A stretch of DNA of 64,000 nucleotides from Pseudomonas kuykendallii. GTDB lineage: Bacteria; Pseudomonadota; Gammaproteobacteria; Pseudomonadales; Pseudomonadaceae. Positions 1 through 8,310 of the stretch are shown here, in pieces (positions within the stretch are counted from its first letter, which is position 1; the number at the start of each line of letters is the position of its first letter). The notes under the pieces were generated by a model. It was not told where the DNA came from, made no database searches, and was given only the letters and a program-made list of their open reading frames with translations. The position numbers were made by a program, and so were the translations under genes. The stretch is from contig NZ_FNNU01000001.1 in NCBI RefSeq assembly GCF_900106975.1, positions 244,145 to 308,144 of the forward strand. The letters run 5' to 3'.

Positions 1-739
1 AAACCAGCGTTGCCTTGATCGCCTCGTATACGTTCAGCTCTTCCTTGGCATCGTGTTCCAGCGAGACCGAGAGCGGGCCGAAGAAGCCGTAGGCCGCGAG
101 AATACCGAGAAAGGTGCCGACCAGCGCCGCGCCGACGTGGGTGCCAAGCTCGGCCTGAGCCACTTCGCCGAGCAGCGCCATGGTGACCACGATGCCCAGC
201 ACCGCGGCGACGATACCGAAACCCGGCAGGCCGTCCGCGACACGGTTGACCGCGTGGGCCGGATGCTCCAGTTCCTCCTTGATGCTGGCGAGCTCCATGT
301 CGAAGAGCCCCTCCAACTCGTGCGGCGCCATGTTGCCGGACGACATGATGCGCAGGTAGTCGCAGATGTAGGCGGTCATTCCGGCGTCCTTGAGGATGCC
401 GGGGTACTTGCTGAAGATCGGGCTGGCGGCGGGGTCCTCGACATCGGCCTCGATGGCCATCATCCCCTCGCGGCGACTCTTGTTGAGGATCTCGTAGAGC
501 AGCTTGAGGATTTCCAGGTAGTAGGCGTGGTTGAAGCGCGAACCGAACATCTTCAGCGACTTCTTGAACACATGCATGAAGGTGCTGCCGGGGTTGGCCT
601 GGAGGAAGGCCCCCAGCGCCGCGCCGCCGATGATCATGACTTCGAACGGCTGGATGAGCGCGCCGATCTTGCCGTGGGAAAGCACGTATCCGCCGAGCAC
701 GCTGGCGAATACGACGATGATGCCGATGATTTTTGCCAT
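1..739 (-). CDS. motA: Flagellar motor stator protein MotA (3' end outside window)
   Basis: MotA is the inner-membrane stator subunit that, with MotB, conducts ions and drives flagellar rotation. The first 246 codons are present; the C terminus runs off the left edge. The start ATG (complement of CAT at 737-739) opens MAKIIGIIVVFASVLGGYV, the usual MotA first membrane segment, followed by HGKIGALIQPFEVMIIGGAA and later a second hydrophobic pair (GLPGFGIVAAVLGIVVTMAL and GTFLGILAAYGFFG). The long ORF on the opposite strand over the same bases is a shadow. The gene is divergent from the HDOD gene at 855, the same neighbour as in P. aeruginosa. A flagellar-type promoter candidate lies upstream (795-821). 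Confidence 0.95.
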   Translation of the reverse strand, partial: MAKIIGIIVVFASVLGGYVLSHGKIGALIQPFEVMIIGGAALGAFLQANPGSTFMHVFKKSLKMFGSRFNHAYYLEILKLLYEILNKSRREGMMAIEADVEDPAASPIFSKYPGILKDAGMTAYICDYLRIMSSGNMAPHELEGLFDMELASIKEELEHPAHAVNRVADGLPGFGIVAAVLGIVVTMALLGEVAQAELGTHVGAALVGTFLGILAAYGFFGPLSVSLEHDAKEELNVYEAIKATLV

Positions 740-794
740 AAAAAGGGACGCTTGAGAGGAATAGAAAGGGGAGCTGCCAAAACAGCCCTTCTAT

Positions 795-821
795 TTATCG
801 GAAAATTTGCGCCAGACTATA
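795..821 (-). promoter_or_regulatory. Candidate FliA (sigma-28) promoter for motA
   Basis: Read on the minus strand the site is TATA, 15 bases, TCCGATAA. This is close to the flagellar sigma-28 consensus TAAA-N15-GCCGATAA, with the exact spacer, about 56 bases upstream of the motA start codon. Only the motif match and its position before a motility gene support it. Confidence 0.5.
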
Positions 822-854
822 GGCCCTCCCGGGTAAAAGCCAGCCGACCCCGCC

Positions 855-2381
855 ATGCCGACCGAATTGCCCGTACCCCGCACGCTAGAAGGTTGGCTCA
901 AGCAACTCGATGACATTCGCCTGCCGATACCGGCGGGCCATCATCGCCAGGTGAGTCTGGCACTCTCCGACAACCAGCGATCACTGCGTGAGATCGCCGA
1001 CCTGATTGAAGATAGCCCAGCCTTGGCACTTGCGGTGCTGCGCGAAGCGAATCGTCGGACCGGGGCATTGGGCGAGCCGGCGGAAAGCCTCGAGCAGGCC
1101 CTCACCCGACTGGGCCTCAAGCGTGCCGAGGAGCTGTTGCAGCGCCTGCCGGCCGTCGACGAACGGCAGATTCCCCAATCGCTGCGCCAGATGCAGCTGA
1201 TAGGCCAGCATGCCAGCCAGCAAGCCAGCGGGTTGTTCGGCGCGCGCCTGGCGCGGCTCTGGCAGGAAATCCATTGGGGCAGCCTGTTGTTCCTCTCGCC
1301 GCTGTGGCCGCTGCTGGTGGCGCACCCGACACTCTTCGCCACCTGGGAGCGGCGTGTGCTCGGCCAGCACGAACCGGCGAGCAAGGTCGAACGCGACCTG
1401 CTCGGCGTGCCTGCTGTGCGCCTGTGCCAGGCGCTGGCCGAACACTGGCGGCTGCCGGCGTGGATCGTCCAGGGCTATCGCCTGCTGGGCAACGACCGCC
1501 GACTGCTGGTCAAGGCACTGCATATCGCCAGGGAGAACGCCCATCCGCTGCACCAGCAACAGTTGCTCGATGCCGACCCGCCGCTGCGCCGCTGGCTGAC
1601 CCAGCCCTCCAACACGGTGCTGCTGGCCAACGGCCTGGCGCTGTCCGCGCACGACGCCTGGGACAGCCCGCACAGCCTGCGCTGGCAGCGCTGGGCCGGG
1701 CTCTACCTGCAGATGCCGCTGGATGAGCTGCAGCAGGCGATTCATCAGCAGGCCGCGACCAGCGCACGCCTGCACCGCTGCGACGCCGATCTCTGGCACC
1801 CGGCGCAGGCGCTGATCTGGCCCTGGCAGGCGCGCCGTCTGCAGCAGGCGCCCGCACAGGCCGCCCCACCCAAGGCCGAGCAACTCGCGGAGTGGCGCAA
1901 GCGATGCGGCGAACTGCTGGCCGAGCCGAGCGGCTTCGCCAACCTCCAGCAACTATTGGTCGCCGCCAGCGCCGCCCTGAAAGCCTGTGGCATGCGCCGC
2001 GGGATGCTGCTGCTCGTCGATCGCAGCCACCAGCGCCTGTCGGTCCAGCAGACCTTCGGCCTGCCGAAGGACGCCGCGCAGCTGAACCTCGCCCCGGCGA
2101 ACAGCCAGGTGCTGCAGCGCCTGGTGAGCGCGCCAGGGCAACTGCGCCTGAATCCGCAGAACCGCGCCCAGTATGCGGCGCTGATTCCGGACGGTCTGAA
2201 AGCCCTGTTCCCCGGCGAGCACCTGTTGCTGCGCTCGATCGCGCACAAGGGCAAGGTCACCCTGCTGCTGGCGCTCGATCAGGACGGGCTGCCGTTCGCC
2301 GATGTCAGCCTGCAGGCGTTCGGCAAAACCGTGCAATGCATCGAGCGCGCGCTGGCCAGCTTCGCCCGGCGCGGGCACTGA
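855..2381 (+). CDS. HDOD domain signalling protein
   Basis: A 508-residue soluble protein of the kind found beside motA in P. aeruginosa. The N-terminal ~200 residues look like an HDOD domain (a divergent HD fold lacking the metal-binding HD pair): a helical region with LADLIEDSPALALAVLREAN-like text near residues 45-70, followed by ALTRLGLKRAEELL. The C-terminal ~150 residues (from about 350) resemble a GAF-like sensor, with a predicted sheet pattern around GMLLLVDRSHQRL and HLLLRSIAHKGKVTLLLALD. HDOD proteins act as signalling scaffolds and have no known catalysis; the specific role here is unknown. ATG 855 is the only reasonable start, and the gene is divergent from motA. No signal peptide or membrane segment is seen. 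Confidence 0.8.
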   Translation: MPTELPVPRTLEGWLKQLDDIRLPIPAGHHRQVSLALSDNQRSLREIADLIEDSPALALAVLREANRRTGALGEPAESLEQALTRLGLKRAEELLQRLPAVDERQIPQSLRQMQLIGQHASQQASGLFGARLARLWQEIHWGSLLFLSPLWPLLVAHPTLFATWERRVLGQHEPASKVERDLLGVPAVRLCQALAEHWRLPAWIVQGYRLLGNDRRLLVKALHIARENAHPLHQQQLLDADPPLRRWLTQPSNTVLLANGLALSAHDAWDSPHSLRWQRWAGLYLQMPLDELQQAIHQQAATSARLHRCDADLWHPAQALIWPWQARRLQQAPAQAAPPKAEQLAEWRKRCGELLAEPSGFANLQQLLVAASAALKACGMRRGMLLLVDRSHQRLSVQQTFGLPKDAAQLNLAPANSQVLQRLVSAPGQLRLNPQNRAQYAALIPDGLKALFPGEHLLLRSIAHKGKVTLLLALDQDGLPFADVSLQAFGKTVQCIERALASFARRGH

Positions 2382-2426
2382 GCTTTCCGCTACAATCGGC
2401 CCTCTTCCTTTTCCGAAGGGTCCGCA

Positions 2427-3242
2427 ATGTCCACGTTCTCCACCCTGCCCCTGGTGATAGAGCCCAGCGATCTGGCCAGCCGCCTGAAAGCTCCCGAGCT
2501 GATCCTGGTCGATCTGACCAGCACCGCGCGCTATGCCGAAGGGCACCTGCCCGGCGCCCGCTTCGTCGACCCCAAACGCACCCAGTCGGGCCAGGCTTCG
2601 GCGCCTGGCCTGGTGCCGCCGCAGGCCGACCTCGAGCGTCTGTTCGGCGAACTCGGGCACCGAGAGGAAGCCGTCTACGTGGTCTACGACGACGAGGGCG
2701 GCGGCTGGGCCGGCCGCTTCATCTGGCTGCTCGACGTGATCGGACACCGGCATTACCACTACCTCAACGGCGGATTGCCGGCCTGGCTGGGCGAGGGCCT
2801 GCCGCTGAGCACCGAGGTTCCGGCTGTGGTCGGCGGCCCGCTGCCGCTGGCGCTGCATGAGGAGCCCACCGCCAGCCGCGACTACCTGCAGAGCCGCCTC
2901 GGCACCGACGACCTGGTCGTCTGGGACGCCCGCGGCCCGCTGGAGTACAGCGGCGAGAAGGTCCTCGCGGCCAAGGGCGGGCACGTGCCCGGCGCGATCA
3001 ACTTCGAATGGACCGCGGGCATGGACCCGGCGCGCGCGTTGCGCATCCGCGAGGATATCGGCGAGCGCATCGCCGCGCTGGGGATCACCCCCGACAAGGA
3101 AATCATCACCCACTGCCAGACCCACCATCGCTCCGGCTTCACCTATCTGGTGGCCAAGGCGCTGGGCTACCCGCGGGTCAAGGGTTACGCCGGCTCCTGG
3201 TCGGAATGGGGCAACCACCCCGACACCCCCGTCGAGCGCTAA
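2427..3242 (+). CDS. rhdA: Thiosulfate:cyanide sulfurtransferase (rhodanese)
   Basis: Transfers sulfane sulfur from thiosulfate to cyanide or other thiophilic acceptors through a cysteine persulfide; cytoplasmic. The 271-residue protein has two rhodanese domains. The second carries the active loop HCQTHHRS with Cys230 as catalytic residue; this loop and its numbering match the well-studied Azotobacter vinelandii RhdA. The inactive first domain spans about residues 1-130 ([23 protein letters not shown]). A good SD (AAGGG, 7 bases before ATG) fixes the start. It lies 45 bases after the HDOD gene and only 10 bases before psd, so rhdA-psd is probably cotranscribed. In cyanogenic pseudomonads rhodanese contributes to cyanide detoxification; whether this strain makes cyanide is not visible. 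Confidence 0.95.
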   Translation: MSTFSTLPLVIEPSDLASRLKAPELILVDLTSTARYAEGHLPGARFVDPKRTQSGQASAPGLVPPQADLERLFGELGHREEAVYVVYDDEGGGWAGRFIWLLDVIGHRHYHYLNGGLPAWLGEGLPLSTEVPAVVGGPLPLALHEEPTASRDYLQSRLGTDDLVVWDARGPLEYSGEKVLAAKGGHVPGAINFEWTAGMDPARALRIREDIGERIAALGITPDKEIITHCQTHHRSGFTYLVAKALGYPRVKGYAGSWSEWGNHPDTPVER

Positions 3243-3252
3243 GGACAATTCA

Positions 3253-4158
3253 ATGAAAGATCGCCTGTTCATCTTCATCCAGTACATCACCCCGCATCAC
3301 CTGCTCTCGCGGCTCGCCGGCTGCCTGGCCGAGTGCCGGGTCGGCTGGTTGAAGAACGCCTTCATCACTGCGTTCGTGCGTCACTTCCAGGTCGACATGA
3401 GCCAGGCGCGGGTCGAAGACCCCACCACCTACGAGAACTTCAACGCCTTCTTCACCCGCGCCCTGAAAGACGGAGCGCGTCCGCTCGACCCGACGCCGAA
3501 CGCGGTCATCTGCCCGGTCGACGGGGCGATCAGCCAGCTCGGTCCGATCGAAAGCGGGCGCATCTTCCAGGCCAAGGGCCACAACTACAGCGTACTCGAA
3601 CTGCTCGGCGGCGACGCCGAGCGCGCGGCGCCCTTCATGGGCGGCGAGTTCGCCACCATCTATCTGTCGCCCAAGGACTACCACCGCATTCACATGCCGC
3701 TGGCCGGCACCCTGCGCGAGATGGTTCACGTTCCCGGCAGGATCTTCTCGGTGAACACCGTCACCGCGCAGAACGTGCCGGAACTCTTCGCCCGCAACGA
3801 GCGGGTGGTCTGCCTGTTCGATACCGAGCGGGGGCCAATGGCGATGGTGCTGGTCGGCGCGATGATCGTCGCGAGCATCGAAACCGTCTGGGCCGGGCTG
3901 GTCACGCCGCCGAAGCGAACCCTGCGCAGCTGGCGCTACGACGAGACCGCGCGCGCACCGATCCATCTGGAGAAAGGCGCCGAGATGGGCCGCTTCAAGC
4001 TGGGCTCCACCGTGATCCTGCTGTTCGGGCCGGAACAGGTGAGCTGGGCGGAACAGCTCGCCGCACTGACGCCGGTATGCATGGGCCAGTCGTTGGCGCA
4101 GGCGAAAACCGCTCCGGCGCTGGACGCAGCCCCCGGCGACCCGCTGCCGCCGCTCTGA
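3253..4158 (+). CDS. psd: Phosphatidylserine decarboxylase proenzyme
   Basis: Converts phosphatidylserine to phosphatidylethanolamine at the inner membrane. The proenzyme self-cleaves to a beta chain and an alpha chain with a pyruvoyl prosthetic group. The cleavage motif LGST is at FKLGSTVIL, placing the pyruvoyl-forming serine at residue 252. Other family landmarks are PVDGAIS near residue 90 and KDYHRIHMP near residue 140. The ATG at 3253 starts [20 protein letters not shown], the typical membrane-associated N terminus; the longer upstream reading frame overlaps rhdA in another frame and is not coding. Length (301 residues) is slightly above the usual ~290 because of an Ala/Pro-rich tail. 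Second gene after rhdA. Confidence 0.97.
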   Translation: MKDRLFIFIQYITPHHLLSRLAGCLAECRVGWLKNAFITAFVRHFQVDMSQARVEDPTTYENFNAFFTRALKDGARPLDPTPNAVICPVDGAISQLGPIESGRIFQAKGHNYSVLELLGGDAERAAPFMGGEFATIYLSPKDYHRIHMPLAGTLREMVHVPGRIFSVNTVTAQNVPELFARNERVVCLFDTERGPMAMVLVGAMIVASIETVWAGLVTPPKRTLRSWRYDETARAPIHLEKGAEMGRFKLGSTVILLFGPEQVSWAEQLAALTPVCMGQSLAQAKTAPALDAAPGDPLPPL

Positions 4159-4176
4159 AAGGTGCCGCGAATCAAT

Positions 4177-4200
4177 GCGCCGGGGCGAAAGCACCGGCGC
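4177..4200. terminator. Hairpin after psd
   Basis: GCGCCGG and CCGGCGC form a perfect 7-bp stem around a 10-base loop, 19 bases after the psd stop. There is no T-tract, so it may stabilise the 3' end or attenuate rather than terminate. Confidence 0.35.
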
Positions 4201-4305
4201 AGGCGCCGCAGTGATGTCAGAATGGCTGCGGACGCCTCGTGATGCTGCTAAAGTTCTGGAAATTCACTAATTTTTACCCGCGCAGCGTCGGAGTACTGGT
4301 TTTAC

Positions 4306-6117
4306 ATGGATAAACAGAGTCCCCACCTGTTATTACGTGTTCCGACGCCCAGTCAGCAAAGCCTGACCTTTTGCGACGCCTCCCCCAAGGACCTCAAGCG
4401 CTGGATCGCCGGGCTGCCGAAAGCCAACATCGGTGAAACCGCGCGGCAGCTCTATCAGTGTCTGGTCGAGCTCAATCAGTTGGTCACTCCGGTGGAAAAC
4501 CGCCTGCAGCTGCTCGAACTGCTGCGTCCGGAGATCTACTTCGTCTGCCAACACCTGGAACGCCACTTCCTCAATCAGGCGATCGTCCTCGACGAGCGGC
4601 CGCGCAAGGTCGCCAACCTCTGCCAGGCGCTGCAGAACCATCTGGCGATCGGCTACAAGCTGATCATCGCGCGCGTCGTGCCGCGCTACTCCAAGGACCG
4701 TTCGCAACTGCTCGCCGCCTGCCTGCAACGCGCGATCCACGCGCTCTGCGGCCCGCTGATCCGCGCCAGCCAGCTGTATTGTCCGGTGCCGGAAGGCCTC
4801 TGGCTGGAGCTGCACCAGATCTACCAGATCGCCCGCGACCATAATCTGCAGAAAACCACCGTACGCGACCCCCTGGCTCGCCACACACAGACCCTGAGCG
4901 TCGAGCAGTCGTACCTCGTCGGATTGCTGATCGGCTGTGCCCGCGCCAACCAGATGCGTCAGAGCGGCATCGCGCGCCTGGCCGAAGTGCTCGAGCCCTG
5001 GAGCCAACTGGTCAAGCTGCAGCCCGCCGACCTGCCGAGCAGCCTGTTCGCGGTGGCGCCGCAGCTGGATGGGCCGCCCCGCTACAAGACGCTGTTCAGC
5101 GCCCAGGAACAGCAGCGCCTGCTGGGGATCGACCCGACGCCGCTGGTGGACGCCATCAAGGATTACCTGGCCCTTCCCCCGGAGAAGCGCAATCAGTCGC
5201 CCCTCCTGGTGCCCGACGGCGTCAGCACCGACCTGCTGCAACACCTGGGCTCGGCCTGGGGCGACATTTCCGAGCGCACCTTCCAGCGCATTCCGGGCCA
5301 GGGCGCACTGACGCTCTGCCTCGGGATGAGCGCCGTGCACTACTTCCTCTCGGGAAAGCGTGCCTTCGCCGAAGTCCTGAAAAGCCCGAAATCCGTGACC
5401 GTCGCCACCTTCAAGCCGACCACCGGCGGCCCGGACGTGTGGTCCAACGCCTTCGATGCGCAGCCGATGCAGGACTGGGAGAACGGCATGCCGTTCGAGG
5501 AAATCCAGTACCAGCCGGTGCACGGAGAAGAGGGTTCACACAACAACACCACCGCCGACGAAAGCTTCCCGACCTTCGCCCTGCAGATCGTCAACCACAG
5601 CCCCGGCGGGTATTGCCTGGCGTGGCCCAAGGAGGTTCCGCAGCAGTTGCAGGCCGGCGAGTTGCTGGGCGTGCAGGATTCCCCTGAACAAGGCTGGAGC
5701 GTGGGCGTGGTGCGCTGGATTCGCCAGGTTCGCGGGGGCGGCACGCAGATGGGCATCGAGCTGGTCGCGCCGCACGCACAGACCTGCGGGCTGCAACTGG
5801 TGCGCAAGGCCGCCGAGCAGAGCAGCCACTATCTGCGCGCCCTGCTGCTGCCGGAAATCAGCGCGATTTCCCGCCCCGCGACCCTGATCACCCCGCGCCT
5901 GCCGTTCCAGGAAGGCAGCAAGGTGCAGATCAACCTGAATGGCAAGGAACACAAGGCGGTGCTGGGTCTGCGCCAGACCAGCACAGGCAGTTTCAGCCAG
6001 TTCGAATACCGCAGCGTCGAGCAGCCCGGCGAAGACCAGAACAAGCCGACGATACCCGGCGAAGGCCAGACCAGGCCGGCCGAGGAAGATTTCGACTCGC
6101 TCTGGAAGTCGTTGTAA
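4306..6117 (+). CDS. PilZ-like domain protein upstream of fimX
   Basis: A 603-residue cytoplasmic protein corresponding in position to PA4958. The first ~400 residues are largely alpha-helical by pattern and match no family I can name. The C-terminal third has PilZ-like features: NHSPGG at residues 430-435 fits the second PilZ motif (D/N-x-S-x-x-G), followed by strand-like text VGVVRWIRQVRGGGTQMGIE as in YcgR-type barrels. The first PilZ motif RxxxR expected just upstream is not visible, so c-di-GMP binding is doubtful. It sits 63 bases before fimX, a c-di-GMP effector for type IV pili, suggesting a related signalling role. No strong SD is close to ATG 4306 (GGAG is 12 bases away). Confidence 0.75.
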   Translation: MDKQSPHLLLRVPTPSQQSLTFCDASPKDLKRWIAGLPKANIGETARQLYQCLVELNQLVTPVENRLQLLELLRPEIYFVCQHLERHFLNQAIVLDERPRKVANLCQALQNHLAIGYKLIIARVVPRYSKDRSQLLAACLQRAIHALCGPLIRASQLYCPVPEGLWLELHQIYQIARDHNLQKTTVRDPLARHTQTLSVEQSYLVGLLIGCARANQMRQSGIARLAEVLEPWSQLVKLQPADLPSSLFAVAPQLDGPPRYKTLFSAQEQQRLLGIDPTPLVDAIKDYLALPPEKRNQSPLLVPDGVSTDLLQHLGSAWGDISERTFQRIPGQGALTLCLGMSAVHYFLSGKRAFAEVLKSPKSVTVATFKPTTGGPDVWSNAFDAQPMQDWENGMPFEEIQYQPVHGEEGSHNNTTADESFPTFALQIVNHSPGGYCLAWPKEVPQQLQAGELLGVQDSPEQGWSVGVVRWIRQVRGGGTQMGIELVAPHAQTCGLQLVRKAAEQSSHYLRALLLPEISAISRPATLITPRLPFQEGSKVQINLNGKEHKAVLGLRQTSTGSFSQFEYRSVEQPGEDQNKPTIPGEGQTRPAEEDFDSLWKSL

Positions 6118-6180
6118 ATGCCCGTGCCTGCACCTTCGTCGCCATCTCGCGCCCTTGCGGCACGGTTCTAAGAACAGCTC

Positions 6181-8247
6181 ATGGCTACCGAAAAGAAAAC
6201 CATCCGCCTGTTGATCCTCGAAGACTCGCAGAACGAAGCCGAGCGACTGGTCAGCCTGTTCCGCAATTCCGGCCGGGCGACGCGGGTGCATCGGCTCACC
6301 TCCAGCGACGATCTCGCCGAGGCGCTGCAACAGAGCTGGGACCTGCTGATCAGTGCGCCGCACAGCGAGAACCTCGACCCCAACGAAGCACTCGGCGCGA
6401 TCCGCCGCCAGGCCAAGGACATCCCGGTCATCCAGTTGCTCGAGGGCAATGACCTCGACGACATCACCGAGGCCCTCGCGCTCGGGGCGCAGGACGCGCT
6501 GCCCCAGGGCCAGGACGAACGCCTGATCCTGATCGCCAACCGCGAGCTGGCCAACCTCGAGGAACGCCGCGCGCGCCGCCGCGCCGAGATTTCCCTGCGC
6601 GAGATCGAGAAGCGCTGTCAGCTGCTGCTGGAAAGCTCGGTCGATGCCATCGCCTACGTCCACGAAGGCATGCACATCTACGCCAACCGCAGCTACTTGC
6701 AGCTGTTCGGCTACGACGATGCCGAAGACCTCGAAGGCATGCCGATGATCGACCTGATCGCCGGCTGCGATCAGACCAGCTTCAAGGACTTCCTGAAGAA
6801 CTATCACAGCGCCGAGACCCAGGATCACCTGACCTGCCAGGGCGTGAAGACCGACGGCCTGCAGTTCAAGGCGCGCATGGAGCTGTCACCCGCCACCTAT
6901 GACGGCGAACCCTGCATCCAGGTGGTGATCCGCACCGAGACCGGCAACGCCGAACTGGAAGAGCGACTGCGCGAGATCAGCAGCCAGGACCTGGTGACCG
7001 GCCTGTACAACCGCACCTACTTCCTCGAGCTGATGGACAGCGCCGCCGAGCGCGCGGTCACCGTCGGCCAGCCGACCAGCCTGGCCTACCTGAAGATCGA
7101 CCAGTACGCCGCGCAGCTCGCCGACCTGGGTATCGCCGAGCTCGACATGCTCTTCGCCGACGTCGCCAACCTGCTGCGCGGGCATTTCCCGGCGGATGCG
7201 CAACTGGCGCGCTTCGGCGACGACGTATTCAGCGTGCTGCAGCCGGGCGTCACCCCGGAGCAGGCCCAGCCGCTGCTCGCCGACCTGCTCAGGAAGGTCG
7301 AGAGCCACCTGTTCGAGGTCAACGGCCGCACGGTGCAGATCACCCTGTCGATCGGCGTCGCCGGCCTCAACGAGAAGACCCCGAAAGCCCAGGAAGTCAT
7401 CGACCGCGCGCACCGCTGCGCCGACGAGCTGAGCGCCGGCAACGCCATCGCGCTGTACAACCCGGCGCAGGAACTGGCGGCGGCGGCGAACCGCGGCAAC
7501 ATCGTCGCCATGCTCAGGCAGGCGCTGGAAAACAACAGTTTCCGTCTGCTGTTCCAGCCGATCATCAGCCTGCGCGGGGACAATCACGAGCACTACGAGG
7601 TGCTGTTGCGCCTGCTCAACCCGCAGGGCGAGGAAATCCCGCCCTCGGAGTTCCTCAACGCCGCACGGGAAGCCGGGTTGGCCGAGAAGGTCGATCGCTG
7701 GGTATTCCTGCATTCGATCAAGCTGCTCGCCGAGCACCGCAGCAAGGGCCACAGCACGCGGCTGTTCGTGCACCTGTCCCTCGCCAGCCTGCAGGACCAG
7801 ACACTGCTGCCCTGGCTCAGCGTGGCACTGCAGGCCGCGCGCCTGCCGGCCGACACCCTGGTGTTCCAGATCGCCGAGCCGGATGCGATCAACTACCTCA
7901 AGCAAGCCAAGGCGCTCACCCAGGGGCTCGCCGAACTGCATTGCCGGGTCGCGCTGAGCCAGTTCGGCTGCGCGGTGAATCCGTTCAACACGCTCAAACA
8001 CCTGAACGTCGATTTCGTGAAGGTGGACGGCTCCTACGCCCAGGACCTGAGCAAGGCGGAAAACCAGGAAGCGCTGAAGACCCTGCTCGCGAGCCTGCAC
8101 TCCCAGGCCAAGCTGACCATCGTGCCCTTCGTCGAAACCGCCAGCGTGCTGGCGACGCTGTGGCAGGCCGGGGTCAACTACATCCAGGGCTACTACCTGC
8201 AGGGCCCGAGCCAGTCGATGGACTACGAGTTCTCGGCGGACGAGTAA
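6181..8247 (+). CDS. fimX: FimX, c-di-GMP effector for type IV pilus assembly
   Basis: A 688-residue protein, near the length of P. aeruginosa FimX (about 690). Order: receiver-like domain (1-~125, LILEDSQNEAERL), PAS (~140-260, SVDAIAYVHEG), GGDEF (~270-425) and EAL (~440-685). The GGDEF signature is degenerate (RFGDDVF, residues 344-350) and the EAL signature is EVL (473-475). So neither cyclase nor phosphodiesterase activity is expected; FimX is known to bind c-di-GMP through its EAL domain and promote pilus assembly and twitching. It follows the PilZ-like gene at close range and has the same upstream neighbours as in P. aeruginosa, but is here followed convergently by an alpha-2-macroglobulin gene rather than serB. 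Confidence 0.93.
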   Translation: MATEKKTIRLLILEDSQNEAERLVSLFRNSGRATRVHRLTSSDDLAEALQQSWDLLISAPHSENLDPNEALGAIRRQAKDIPVIQLLEGNDLDDITEALALGAQDALPQGQDERLILIANRELANLEERRARRRAEISLREIEKRCQLLLESSVDAIAYVHEGMHIYANRSYLQLFGYDDAEDLEGMPMIDLIAGCDQTSFKDFLKNYHSAETQDHLTCQGVKTDGLQFKARMELSPATYDGEPCIQVVIRTETGNAELEERLREISSQDLVTGLYNRTYFLELMDSAAERAVTVGQPTSLAYLKIDQYAAQLADLGIAELDMLFADVANLLRGHFPADAQLARFGDDVFSVLQPGVTPEQAQPLLADLLRKVESHLFEVNGRTVQITLSIGVAGLNEKTPKAQEVIDRAHRCADELSAGNAIALYNPAQELAAAANRGNIVAMLRQALENNSFRLLFQPIISLRGDNHEHYEVLLRLLNPQGEEIPPSEFLNAAREAGLAEKVDRWVFLHSIKLLAEHRSKGHSTRLFVHLSLASLQDQTLLPWLSVALQAARLPADTLVFQIAEPDAINYLKQAKALTQGLAELHCRVALSQFGCAVNPFNTLKHLNVDFVKVDGSYAQDLSKAENQEALKTLLASLHSQAKLTIVPFVETASVLATLWQAGVNYIQGYYLQGPSQSMDYEFSADE

Positions 8248-8275
8248 GCCGGGGCCCCGCGCGGGCACGACAGGC

Positions 8276-8301
8276 TTCGGGCCAGCGCCGGCTGGCCCGA
8301 A
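8276..8301. terminator. Bidirectional hairpin between fimX and the macroglobulin gene
   Basis: TTCGGGCCAGC and GCTGGCCCGAA form a perfect 11-bp stem with loop GCCG, in the short gap between two convergent genes. There is no T-tract on either side. Position and stem strength suggest a shared transcription end. Confidence 0.5.
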
Positions 8302-8310
8302 ACCTCCCGA

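Noticed and set aside
2857..3252. N-terminal extension of the psd reading frame
   Set aside because: It overlaps rhdA in another frame and encodes Arg/Pro/Ala-rich text; psd begins at 3253 with a family-typical N terminus.
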